From assembly GCA_036874045.1 (NCBI GenBank), contig JAZBRI010000003.1, positions 322,501-386,500 on the forward strand: DNA of 64,000 nucleotides, given 5' to 3'. Shown here one piece after another: positions 1-12,900 of the stretch. The notes beneath the pieces are model-generated. The model was given only the letters and a program-made list of their open reading frames with translations. It was not told where the DNA came from and did not search any database. Both the position numbers and the translations under genes were made by a program. This DNA is from Cymodocea nodosa (Eukaryota > Streptophyta > Magnoliopsida > Alismatales > Cymodoceaceae). Numbering within the stretch: position 1 is the stretch's first letter; each line of letters starts with the position of its first letter.

Positions 1-234
1 GACGAGAGCGTCGATGTCGCGCACGAGGAAGTCTTCCACTACAGGAACGAAGTAAGTAACAACGATGAATCAAGGAGGGGCGGCGAGAAGAGTTCCGAAA
101 TGGAGGAGCCCGAATTAGAAAGGGGAGGAGAGGAATGGGAAGAGACCTGAGAAGATGCCATGGGAAGCGCAGAAGGTCTGGAAATCGGGGCTTATCGCCG
201 GGAACTCCCTCTCGAGATGCTTCAGAGATGGCAT
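1..234 (-). CDS. RAD51D: RAD51 paralogue, probably RAD51D, 5' end only (partial)
   Basis: Two exons are visible on the minus strand: 234-147, beginning with ATG, and 38-1, which runs off the window. They are separated by a 108-base GT-AG intron (146-39). Exon 1 ends in phase 1 (G) and exon 2 supplies TG, giving a valine and a continuous N-terminus of 42 residues. It starts MPSLKHLEREFP, continues through FCASHGIFSVEDFL, and is still open at base 1. This short N-terminal helical domain (CASHG..SVEDFL) resembles plant RAD51D. RAD51D is a RecA-fold recombination mediator that acts with other RAD51 paralogues in homologous recombination and in restraining or resetting systemic acquired resistance genes. 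The Walker motifs lie outside the window, so the assignment rests on the N-terminus alone; another RAD51 paralogue is possible. The gene is divergent from the hexosaminidase gene. Confidence 0.65.
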
Positions 235-916
235 TCGAAGTTTCGGGAAAGGAACGATCCGCCCACTTCCCGCTTCCCGTGCCTGACGGAAACACTTTTT
301 TTATGTTACTCGTATTTTTGCTTTTATGGAAATTTTTTTCTGGTAATAAAATTTATATAATTATTTTTTTTTTTTATCTTTTTACTTATTTATAGGAAAA
401 CATATAATTAAAATTAAATAATTTATTCATTGGACCGGTAAATTTACCGACTTCCACTAAACAGAGATATATTGAAGATTGTAGATACTGAAAATTTAAT
501 CATTAATAGATATGAGAGTCGTAAATATCAAAAACATAGAACTGAATTCTGTATTATGATAGGTGTAATATGATAGTAAAATACAAAATAAGATTATACT
601 ATACTATAATTATGTACCGATGACAAATAAAGAAAATTTCTACACCTGTGAAAAAGTAAGAGACATTCCATATAATCAATTCTTCATACGACTTGCTAGT
701 AGAGTTACTAACAAATTCAGACAAGAAGACTTTTACAAGACAGAAGAGTTATTGCAAGATGTGTAAAGTGTTAGATTAGGCAAATGAAATATATGTGGTA
801 AGCACACCGCACAGATGATAGATGGGGAATACAAGGGAAAATAATAATAATAATAATAATAATAAATCTCAACTTCCGCCGTCCAATTGTGCGCTTCTCC
901 TCCACTCTCCACTGCA
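235..916. promoter_or_regulatory. Divergent intergenic region between RAD51D and HEXO1
   Basis: This 682-base region lies between two ATGs facing away from each other. Close to the RAD51D start are TTCCCGC (267-273) and the near-palindrome TTTCGGGAAA (241-250), both like E2F/DP sites, which would suit an S-phase repair gene. The middle is AT-rich. An (AAT)n microsatellite at about 841-864 sits about 50 bases before the hexosaminidase ATG. I see no convincing further gene here. Confidence 0.5.
841..864. repeat. (AAT)n microsatellite
   Basis: About eight uninterrupted AAT units in the presumed 5' leader or promoter of the hexosaminidase gene. Likely length-polymorphic. Confidence 0.9.
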
Positions 917-3900
917 ATGCCGTCCACCTCCGCTCTCCTCCTCTTCACCGCCGCCCTCGTATTCCTCTTCTCGACTGGAATCGTAGCCAGGAAGCACCCT
1001 GCACGCTCGAGCTCAGCCTTCGACGGCTCCCTCACATACCTCTGGCCCCTTCCAAAGCGGTTTCACCACGGAAATGCCACACTCACAGTCGATCCACACC
1101 TCTCCCTCCACCTCGAGGGACCGGGGGGAGATTCCGCGATCGTCCGGGAGGCGTTCGAGAGGTACAGAGGCCTTATGTTCAGGTATCGGGCGGGGAAAGA
1201 GACGAGTAGGGTTCCGCGCATGGAGTACGATGTCAGTAGCTTGACTGTCGTAGTTGCTTCCGACGATGAGACGGTGAGCATGGTGAAGGTTTCCTTTTTT
1301 GTCTTTTAGATTCGTGCTCCGTTGGCTGGCTAAATAAGTGAGTCTTTTGACGTGTGTTGCCGGTAAGCTGCAACTTGGTGTGGACGAGAGCTATAAATTG
1401 TACGTTGGGAGTGGAGACGAGATGTCGATCATCGGGGGAGCCAACATTGAGGTAATTGTTCCAAGTTGGCTTTCAACTCGTTCAGATTTTAAGGAGTTTG
1501 CGTTCTGGGATTCTTTTTGCGGGACTTTTCGATCCATGCGTTGAGCTCGATTTTCGTATCATACTCAACTTGCCAAAGCGGGCTTGATAGAAGTGGGGGC
1601 ATTCAACCGTTTATGAGTAAAGATTTGCTTTATTATATTGTTTGCGTTAAGTCCCATTCCATTCTCAAAGTGAGACCATTTTAACAATCCCCCTCGTTTG
1701 TTGACTTTTTAAGATTCTACCAGTGGATATTTTGATAATACGATGAAATGTGGACATTTTACTTAAAACAAATTGATTATAAATGAAGAGAGTTAGGGAA
1801 GAGAATACGGTCGGCTGATGCATTGACTCGAAGAAAAACATTTACAAAAGGTTTATGACCCTAACTATTGCAAGATTACAATAATGCCCCTAATCTTTAA
1901 GAATACTTCCTAACACTCCTCAAGCTAGAGCATGCATATTATACATTCCTAACTTGTTACATAAATTCTTAAAAATATTATAATTGAATTGAAACTTTAC
2001 TTGAGTGAAAGGTAAATAGTGAAATAAAGGAAATTTTAATTATTAAAATATTAGACCTTGTGTAATAGATTATTACTTCAGTCACTTAAAACAGTTTAAT
2101 GTACTTGATAATTAATTCAGAAATGAAATACTTAGATGACAAATAAAGAAACAAAACATAAACAAAGAACATCAAGAATTTATAGTGGTTCTTCAAAAAT
2201 GGATAATCTACTTCTTAAGTCTGAACTTGAGATTTTCCACTAATCTTAATTATGAATCTCATAACCATCTAATTATATGCCATTCTCGTTATTCCTATTT
2301 TATGAAATGTACATTTTATATATTCATTTTTTGACTTATTTAATTTAAATTGTTTGGATTCTTAAGTATCTCTTCACTTAATTCAGACAAATTTCTATGA
2401 TTAAACATTGATCGTCAGCATACAAACACAATTATTAAATGGCACTTATTTGTCAATGGACAACTGAGGTTACACATCTCATGTTCTTGTATTAGGCATT
2501 GTATATATGAAGCATCTCAAATGCCTGGTCTACTTTCCCACCTAAAAAGTTAGTACCCTTAATTCTGATTACCTGTTTTCTTTTAGATTTTATAGAACAA
2601 TTTAACATATTTGTATTTGATATCCACCTATTCTGGTTCATATAGAATTTTGATTTTTATTTTACTATATTGTCATTTTATGTATAAGCGTATATATACT
2701 TTTTTTCCATTTTTATATTATTTATGATTCATGAACCATAACTTTTCTAACCATGTGTGAGGATATATTTTCTTCAAGATTCCTTCTTCTGTGACCACAG
2801 TACTAATGTACCACAATATTCTTATTAACTGCATGATGATCAGTTCTTTTTTTCGAAATTGTAATAACATTATATATGGTGTATACACATGCATACCTTA
2901 CATCTTTGAATCATGAATTACCTAAAAAGGATCAAGAAACCACCCAACCCTAATAGAATGCATTCTTGTGGAAAAATATACATCTTGGTAGTGTTTCATA
3001 ATAATTTTCAGAGAACCCTATGCTTGTTCAAGGTTCATTTAATGTACCATGTTCAATATCAACAAAAGTAAATATCGGTCATCACCCATTTATCTGTTAC
3101 CACCAAGCCACGAGGTTCCATTAAATCCTCACTCTTACATGGTTCACCTACAGAAAGTTTTTTAAAGAGAGGAGATTAAAAGGCTAATATAATTTGAATA
3201 ATTATGTCACAAAGAATATAAGTTGATGAAATTTTCTCTCTAGAAGACATGTCAATAATTCATCATGGTGTAAAGTCAGAAACCATCTTAAATTAATCCC
3301 CAAGAGAAAATAGTCATTTTGTGACTGTTAAGAAAATCATGTGAAGCAGACATTCGATATGCTATTCAATATGCACTACAGAGGATGTTTGCACTAGATG
3401 TTCATTTTATCGATTGGAAATTCATTTAGGCAAGTAGGGAATGATTCAAAATCATTTTGAATGATTTCATCATAATATTTATCCAAGTAGCATTCCCATT
3501 TAAAGAAACTTGATTTGAACCATAATTTCCTGCTTGAATTCATACCAAGATCCCAAAAAGGCTAAGGTTGTTGTGTTGCAACATCAAAATATATTTTGAT
3601 TAAAATGTCCAACCAAGTTTTTTAGAAGAATTTTATGCAATATAATCTAATCTTTGGCACTTGAGCAATGGCTGGATTGGCAAATAATAATTTGGTAAGT
3701 ATTTCTCTAATTGCCTTGTTTACTCACCCTCAATGACGTTCAAGTTGTGCCTAGCACCAACATTATGTCAAAACTGGTCTGGTATGGGTATATGCCATAT
3801 TTTGATGGTTGAAAATTAGATTCCACTTGATCATGATCATGATCATGATCTTAAATGCCTGCCAAAGGTACAGAGAAGTTGTGGATTTATCAGTAGCTTT

Positions 3901-6900
3901 GTGATTTCCATGTAATTACAAAGTACATGGTTCTTAATTAAATAAGTGTTAGGCCCTCTTTTCTTTATTGTTTAATTCATTTAATGTTTTTTTTGCTAAT
4001 TAAAGTGTCTGCAACAATTCAAATGATTGTAACAGATGTTTCATGTTTGTTTGCACTCTTTACCCCTTGCACAAGAATGAATATTGGTGATTGGTTACTT
4101 GAAGGTGGTCTTAGATTGTTCATTCCACGTGAAAAATGTTGTCTGTTTTTTTGCATTTTTACAGGCAAACACCATCTATGGGGTGCTTCGTGGGATAGAG
4201 GTACACAAAAAAGAAAAAAGAAGGATTTTTATCGTTTATATGGTTGATAGTTGATACTACATTCTCATAATGAGGGTGAGCCTTGATCTAAAGTTGCTTC
4301 ATTTGACATGTACATGATGAGTTTAAATCCTTGGAAACAACTTTTTATAGAGGCAAGATGCATACAGCCCTTCCAAACTTTGCATTGGTAGGAGCTTTGT
4401 GTTGTTGATTTGCCTTTTTTTAAAGAAATTAAAATTGTTTCAGTTTGCTGTTGAATGAAGTTCAATTCTTGGAAACAACCTTTTACAGATTAGAGGTTTG
4501 AATACATACAACTGGATCCTCCTAGACTCTGCATTAGAGGGAGCTTTGTGCACTAAATTTTTATAACTCTAACATAGTTTCAGCATGTGGCTAAACAAAG
4601 TTCAATACAAATAGATTTTAGGGCCCAAATCCTGCATTGGTAGGAACCTTGTGCATTAGATTTTCTCCTATAACACTGACATAGTTTCAGCATGTAGCTA
4701 AATGAATTTCAATTCATGCAGACTTTATTGTATACATATTTACAAACTAGAACGTCTGATTAATGCAGATATTAAATATCTCCATCTTGTATAGTAGGCA
4801 TATTGGAAATTCTAGTTTTTTGCATATTTAGTAACTAACCACTAAAAATGTTGGAAGTGCAGACAAGTCTTGCAAAATTCCAAATATCTCTATCTTTCAT
4901 AGAAGACATCTAATTGTTGTCTTTCTGATATACTTTTCCACTGGTGCAGACTTTGAGCCAGTTGTGTACATTCAACTACAAAATGAAAAACGTCGTGGTG
5001 CATAAATCACCATGGTATATCCAAGATGAACCAAGATTTCCCTTCCGTGGTCTGCTTCTTGGTAGGGTTTCATCTTTTTTGCATAAAAATGTCTAGAATT
5101 ATGGAAATTTTGTTAGGTTGTTGGTTGTTAGGGCCATTTTGCTTTCATATAAACACCATCATAATCAGAAATGACCATCTGGATTTAGCTTGCACTTTTG
5201 TTTCCCAAGTCTAGGTCCTTCCACAAGATGCTTTTTCTTCGTCCTCTACCCTGTTCTTGATTCCACCACCAAACACCTGGTCTGGGGTATTCCCTGATGA
5301 AATGTGATGATCCACAAACAGGCTTGCAATAAATGATATTGGAGCTGACTCTAGGCAATGGCAATGGCAAACTACTATGATTAGAGGATTTTAATCAGCT
5401 CTGTAAACCATTTTTTATCTGAATAGGGTGAAAGAGGGACACACCCAATTTATGCTTTTATCCTTTTGCAGATACTTCGCGTCATTACTTGCCAGTTAAT
5501 GTTATAAAGCAAGTGATTGATTCTATGTCTTACACCAAACTTGTAAGAGTTGTTTCTTTGATAAAATATAACCATTTGTCTAGCTTTTTTTGCCATCCTT
5601 TATTTGGTATTTGTTTCTTTTGCATGTTCATTCAGTAGAATGTTCTCCATTGGCACATTGTCGATGAACAATCATTCCCCATAGAGGTGCCATCATACCC
5701 ATATTTATGGAAGGGTGCATATACAAGGTGGGAGAAGTTCACGATTGAGGATGCATATGAAATTGTTGAGTAAGTCCCTTTTATCATACACAGCTTTAGA
5801 AGGAATCATTCCTTCATTTTCTTTTCCTGTTGTGATTCTTATTTAATCTTTTGATAGTGCAGTAGTTATACATTCGTTGCTTCTACTTTCGTTAGCTCTT
5901 CTAGCATACTTCTTATTTAAATTAGGTGGTATTTACTGAGCATGCAATTTTCAGCTGTACTCCGTCAATTTGTGCTAAAAATTGATAGTTTCGGCAGTAT
6001 CCAATCCACTTTAAAGTCATTTTCCTTTTGTTAATCTGTGTGATTATTTGCTGATTTGTTAGAGATAATTTGGTGTAACTCGTTCTTTTTTTCATTTCAA
6101 ATTGATGAATGCCGATTCTCTTGTGAAGTTTTGCCAAAAAGAGAGGTAAGCTCAATCTTTGTAAAAAATATTTAAATTTGTTGAAATTTCTTTAACTTAA
6201 TCTTGTTTATAGAAGGCTTGAAGTTTTTATGAAGGGTGTAAAATTCACACCCTAACTGGGCTTTTATTTCATTTCAGGAGTCAATGTTATGGCTGAAGTT
6301 GATGTTCCTGGTCATGCCGAATCATGGTAAGCATACAAGGTGGAGCCTAAGATTATAATTGTATCCTTTTCTACTTAAGATTTATCATGTGAATTGAAAC
6401 TCCTAACTCAACATTCAGAATTCATTTATATTTATTTGTATATAAATTGGTAATTGTTAGGTTCTTTTTGAAGATGGACGATCCCATGATTTCAGATTAG
6501 GGAATAAATCCCAAATTGCTCTAGTACACCTACTGGTGTTAGAGTTTAAAGGTTTAGGACTTCACCGTCAACTATTAGGGCTTTGCCTTGATATCTCTTT
6601 CTTGTAATGCTTTGTTCAAAGATTGAGAATCATCAACTGTCTCACATTCCTCTTGATTTACATGTGACACAATCTTTTACCATCAACTTAAGCTTAACAT
6701 TAATTGTCGTATTGGAAAATAAAAGTTAAGTTAAATTGGTAACTGTTACAGTAAATACATTATGTCGCATGGCCTACATCAAATTATGCCTGCACAGCAA
6801 TCACCAATGCATTGTGTTGAACTTTTGTCAACTTGAAGGGAAATGGGATAACAGAGTGATTCTACATTTATGGACATATGATTAAACATTTCTGTCAAAT

Positions 6901-9900
6901 ATCTTAAAGGACTAAATAAAAAATTAGAAAAGTTGATACTTTGTCGCTTGAAACTGTTTTTCATGACAAATATGGGCTATTCATATTGCCAAGTCAAAAT
7001 GTAAATGCTGTCTTTTTCTTCAAGCACTGTAATGAGAAAGAGTCTTATTTGAAAAGAAGTCTTGATATTATGCTCCCTCTTATACACATATGATTGTTGC
7101 ACTACCACTTGCTGATTATCAAGTTTGCAGAAAAGAATTCCTACCATGGAGTACATATATACGTGAATTGTTAGCAACAGATATATTTTTGTTTACATGT
7201 AATTTTAAGACATTCCATGTAACATTATGGGCTTACACTTTCTTTTTGCAGGGGTACTGGTTACCCTGATCTTTGGCCTTCTCCTACATGTAGGGAGCCA
7301 CTCGATGTCAGCAAAAATTTCACATTTGAAGTAATTTCTGGAATTGTAACAGGTAAAATCAATAACGTAGGAAGATTTTTTGAGAAATATCATTCTGCAA
7401 AATGGCATTGACAAGTGGTGTATATATTCACAAAGCACAGTATATAAATGTCACTGTTGGATGCCATGAATAGTTTAGCAAAAATTATTAATTATAAGTT
7501 TGAATCTTAGTGGACTGAGGTGTTTAAGTTAGATATCTTGTTCTCTGTATGTGCCAAATAAAAAGCTTCATGTAATTTCTATCTAGTACCTGTAAAGTTG
7601 TCAGAGTCAGACATGGAACAGTGTCAACATATTCAGCAGGAAAAAGGTGCTTACTTGTAAGAGTTTTCTGATGAGCTTATCTATGAACATTTAGTGCATT
7701 TTGGAGAGATGATTCTTTCTTGACCTCTTTTTGAAAAATCCGCTAACTTCTGGCATAGTCTTAGAAATTGGTTTTGTGTTAGACTGTGGTAGTTAAAAAC
7801 TGACCCATGTGGACCAAATTATGAAATGTTGAGGTTGTATGGGTGGAAATGCAATAAACTAAATAACCTTTTATTTACAAAATTACAATGTTGAGATCAT
7901 GCTGACACATTTTCAGGAAAATTTTGTCTATACTTGTCAATTTTTATGCTGGTGTCTGGTTCTCTTCTTTCTCTACTTTTTCTCTAGCTTGCTTTTCTTC
8001 TGAAGGGGTTTTCTGTAGCTTGTTGTGCCCACTTGGTATATATTGTAAGAAGTCTGGAATATATTTCTTTTCCCATTTTGTTCAAATAAACCTGTAACAA
8101 ACGTTGTCAGTCAATTTGCTATACCTGAAAATTTTCTGTTTGCTTCCTCAAGAGAATAATTGTTACCATGAAATGTTGACCATTTAAGGTTCTATGTTCT
8201 ATTTATTATGAGCAAATTTAAATACAAGGGCCTCTTTTCTAAATTCCAGTACAGAATCTCTTGTAAGAACTTCATTCAAATCTCTTGGCCTCCAATTTGT
8301 AGTCCATTGTTGACAAAGTTGATACGTGTCTGGATGGATGGAAATTTAAATGGCTTAGTCTGGAAGGTTGTATCACCTCTTTAGATCAGTTTTTGCTTGT
8401 ATAACAAATTTTCTCGTATGTTTTTCAATTGCCAATAGTTGTAATTCAAGGTGTTAAAGGGAAGTGTGGGTCTTGGCTTTGGGTATGAGATGCATTTCCT
8501 GGGTTTCAGGAATGTCGATATTTCCTTACTATGCAAGTGGTGGTGGAGGTGGCAGCTTAATGAAAATTCTTTTTGGGTGATGTTTTGAACAGAAAGTTGG
8601 GTTGGTGGTGGAGATATGTGTAAGATTCGGCTAAGACTACAATATAGTCATTTTTGGAGAGGCTCGCTTTCCTTGCAGGTTTTTATGCGATCAAACATGT
8701 ACTTCACAGTGGTCCAGCTCCATAATTAAGTTTTGGCATCCCAGATAGGTTCCTGGGGAAGCTTTTCCCAAAATTCTTGCCACTTCTAGATCATCTTGGG
8801 CTGCAGACATCTTTTACGTTTTTATTATTGAAAGCTAAAAGCTATTTTGTGTTTATTGGACATTTAGGTTGTTTACTTTTAAACACACCCACCCACCCTT
8901 TTTTCTTATCAATGGCTAATCTGTGATGAATTGATTATATTATTCTACTATCTGCAGATTTGAGAAAATTATTTCCTTTTGAACTTTTCCATTTAGGGGG
9001 AGATGAAGTAAATACAGGTTTGTTTCATGGTAATTTTTTATAAATTTCAATTTTCAAGATCAACATCATTTTTTTGAGTCCTATACAGTGCTTGGATACA
9101 AGAAGAGGATTAGTGTTAGGTAAACAACCAGTTGTAAAAACTTGTCAATATTTTATGAACATAAATCATGTCTTTTTTGACTAAATTGAATTATTGCTGG
9201 TTCTCAATATCTGTGATATTAATTTGAAATTTAAAATAAAAGATAAAAGTTATTCAAACTGAATTCATTCTTATTTCATATGTTTTTTTTTCTATGCCTT
9301 GAATTATTAGTTGCGGCAATTAGTATTTTTATTTTATACTTTGTTGATAATTATTTGTGAAGATAATGTTATGCTATATAAATACATTAGAATTACAATT
9401 GTGAAATTTTTAACTATTTTTCGTTGTATCCTACAATATTTATGTATGACTTATAGTTTACAGTTTAGTTGGTCAAAAATATTAGTGTTTATTGGTAAAG
9501 TTGATGCTTGGATCCAAGCAATATGTTCATATGTCCTTTATTTAAAAACCAAAAATGTTATCTTGAAGGTTAATTACTTGTTCATATTCCTTGACTTGTA
9601 TCTCTATTATTATTTGCAGATTGTTGGAACTCAACGCCACATGTGAAGCAATGGTATGTTCCCATTAACCTCATTAAAACCATGTTTCAATGACATCTTT
9701 TTGTATGATAAGTATTTAAACTGTTGTTTGTTGGTAGAGTTTACCGCTTAAAGTTGAGAACTTGTTATGTAAGGCTTTCTTGTGGGCAATGGGCTGTTAT
9801 AATGTTATTCATTCTTGTCATCCTCATTCTCCAGAAATTGTCTATATTTACTTTGGACCTGTTTGTTTGCCTACTTTGCGTTTTAGTTTTTGAATAATCT

Positions 9901-12900
9901 TGATAGAAAGTGTTGCATCATTGACTTTATTTGTCAAAACGGAAAACATGTTTGGTAAAATCATAAAGATATGAAGGAGATGCTATTGGAAAAAACTCAT
10001 TCAACTGAATTTTTTTACAATCATAAATCATATCTTGGTTTGTGTCAGGCATGCCAATGAAAAAAAATCAAAAAAACTGTTGGTTTTATTGTTAAAAGTG
10101 CTTTGTTGATTCTTTGCTTGGTAAATCGGAATAAATTTTGACAGCTTTCCAATTTCTGCGACCTTTCATGCATTTGATGACTCTTTTTGAGTCTTGTTGG
10201 AGAAAATAAATCTAGGGCAACTTGTGCCAATGCTAAGATAAGTTGCAGATATGTATTATTATAGCAATAGGTGGCGAGAACGAACCTTCTCAAGTCTAAT
10301 TGGATGCTCAATTGAATTATTAGTTTATCACATATTGGAATTCCTCCAGATTCTGTAAATGTAACTGCACTCCCAACGCTATCTCTAGATTGACGCAGGT
10401 GCAAAGTTTTTACACCTGCATTCTCATATCAGTTTTCTCCTTTCTTGCAATCATTTTATCTTCTTGGAAACACGAAAACACTTTCTTATATAGCAGTGCT
10501 AAATAACACAGCATGTTTGAAATGGACGCTAGTCCCTCCATTATAAACTATATCCTTTGTTGGATTTTGAAGTGGATCCTTTCCTTTTTGAAATGGATAT
10601 AACTTTAGGTAATTTATACTGTTTATATATATGAGAGACATAATTATATTAGATAACAATAAATATAAATAATAAAAATACTAGAAAGAATTATTTTTAA
10701 TTTTTTTGTCGCTTAGGCAATTAGAAGCCAAGGCAACAGAGCTCATCACTCGGGTGCACAAGCTAATGGGGTTCATCACTCGAGACATTGGTGCCTTAAT
10801 TATAGTTTCTGATGAACCTGCCCCCCTCTTTCACTTTCATGATTAATAACAAGGTTTTTGTCCTAAACCCTTGTTAAACTAGCATTTCACATCAAATCCT
10901 CTCATATTAAATATTTCTCTGATATTTTTCTAACGTTAAAAAGTCTCTTGGATTCTCTTGAATTAAACTGAAACAAAATGACATTATATGTTGTCATTAA
11001 GTGCAATTGAAATGAATTATATGCCCTCGGTCATTCTCTCTCTTTATTTTCTTTTTCTTCATTCACCAATAACAAATGATACCAATTCTCTTATATCCCT
11101 AGGTTGTCATCCAAAACCCCAAGGATCAGATCTGCCTACATGTATAAACTCTACTTATCATGCCAAACTCCATCACAGCTAGGTTTGTTGTTGCTCCCTT
11201 ACCTAATTGTCATTGTCTCTCCAGAGATGGAAGATGGACATCATTGCAAAAGTGGCTAATTTGGCATTGATTTGAAGGTGCCTCCAATTGGTGTTCATCT
11301 CTTGTGGGTCTAAAGATCTCTGACGCAGATCACAAAACCTGCCATTTCCTGTGGAGCTCAAAGTGCAATAGTGGATTTTGGAGATAGAAGATGAACAAAG
11401 GTAATGTCTAGAGATTCCAAGTTGAATTCCCTGAGGTTGAACTAGTGCTCCATATCATTGTCAAGAATGGTGGGCTTGGTGGTAGCCATGGTAGATCGGT
11501 ATAAGAAAAGAGGAAACATGAGGGAGACAAGGAAAGAAAGGTTGTATTAGTAATTTCATTGTTGATGGAGTTAAGATTAACCATGATTAGATGGCGGTAG
11601 GTGACAATATGTAAGTTGATGCTGAGGACATTTAAGTATGTTGCAAGTGATAAGAAGGATATTGAAGAAACATCTAACATGAGGGGTATTTTTAAGTGAA
11701 ATGATAGTTTAATGAGGTTAGTTAAACAAAAACGTGATAGTTTAATTAGGGTATTTAAACAAAAACTTTGAAAAATGATGTGATTGGATTTAGTACATGT
11801 TTTCGTCAGTTTGGATATGTTGCTAATGTGATCTTCACAAAATTTGTATATTCTGGTTACTTGCTAATTTGCATGCTACTGTATTTTCTACATTTATCAG
11901 TATTGTTTCACAATGAGAAAAATGGAATATTTCTAAGCTAGAAGTTTCAAATTTTCTGGATACTTTGTCTTTAACTTATGGATGCCCTTAGTTATGCATA
12001 TGGATGTTTCACTTTACAACATTTTTGCAATCTATCATAGAATTTAGAGGTAAATTTCTGAGTTTGAAACAAGCACAGGCTACATCTCTCTTGTCCATCT
12101 TGATACAGGTAGCTTAGCCACTGTGCAAATAGCAAGAATAATGTTTCATGTTGATGGAAACTGGAAAAGTAAATTACTAATTACAATGAACTACATATAG
12201 GTCTTTGACCACCTGCCTGCCACACATGGCTTGGTGGGGTGGAGGAGCTTTTGTACTTACATTCTGGCACTTGGCCAAGCCTCTCCTCCCTCCTTGAATT
12301 GGTGAAAATTTGGTGAAATATGAGTGTCATGTTGGATATCTTGTTTGGGATTATGAATTTATACAAGGGAAACCTGATGACAATGTATTATTGTATTTTC
12401 CTTTTGCCAACAAGAATTTTTGTGGTTTAGCAGAAGTGGGTGAAGATGCATAACCCTGTCATGCCATGTCTTAGAGCTTGATTTTCATACCATACCATAT
12501 AAAGGCTTTTTTTTTCTAAGGAAGTTCTTTGTTGTGGCTGGCTTTATATGCTTGTCCAAAGGGGGTGGGGGTAAACTATTTGAACTTCTTAAATCTAAAT
12601 GAACGATACTTTATCTCATTGTTTCCCTTGGACTATTTACAGTGCTCTGCTTAACATGAGCTTTCATTGATGCCTTGTTGCCAAAAATATGGCTACCTCC
12701 AGTGTAATGCTTTTTGTGTTGTGGATTTTCTTTCAGGCTTCAAGATCACAACATGACTGCTAAAGATGCTTATCAATATTTTGTATTGAGAGCTCAAGAA
12801 ATAGCAATATCTCAAAATTGGACTCCTGTCAACTGGTACATCCTTTTCTTGGCAGTCAGTTATTGTTGCAAGTAGGTTCCACATGACATGGTTCTGTTGC

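Noticed and set aside
11408..11680. 90-codon minus-strand frame in hexosaminidase intron 11
   Set aside because: Low-complexity Ser/Leu/Thr content without a domain; probably chance or decayed repeat.
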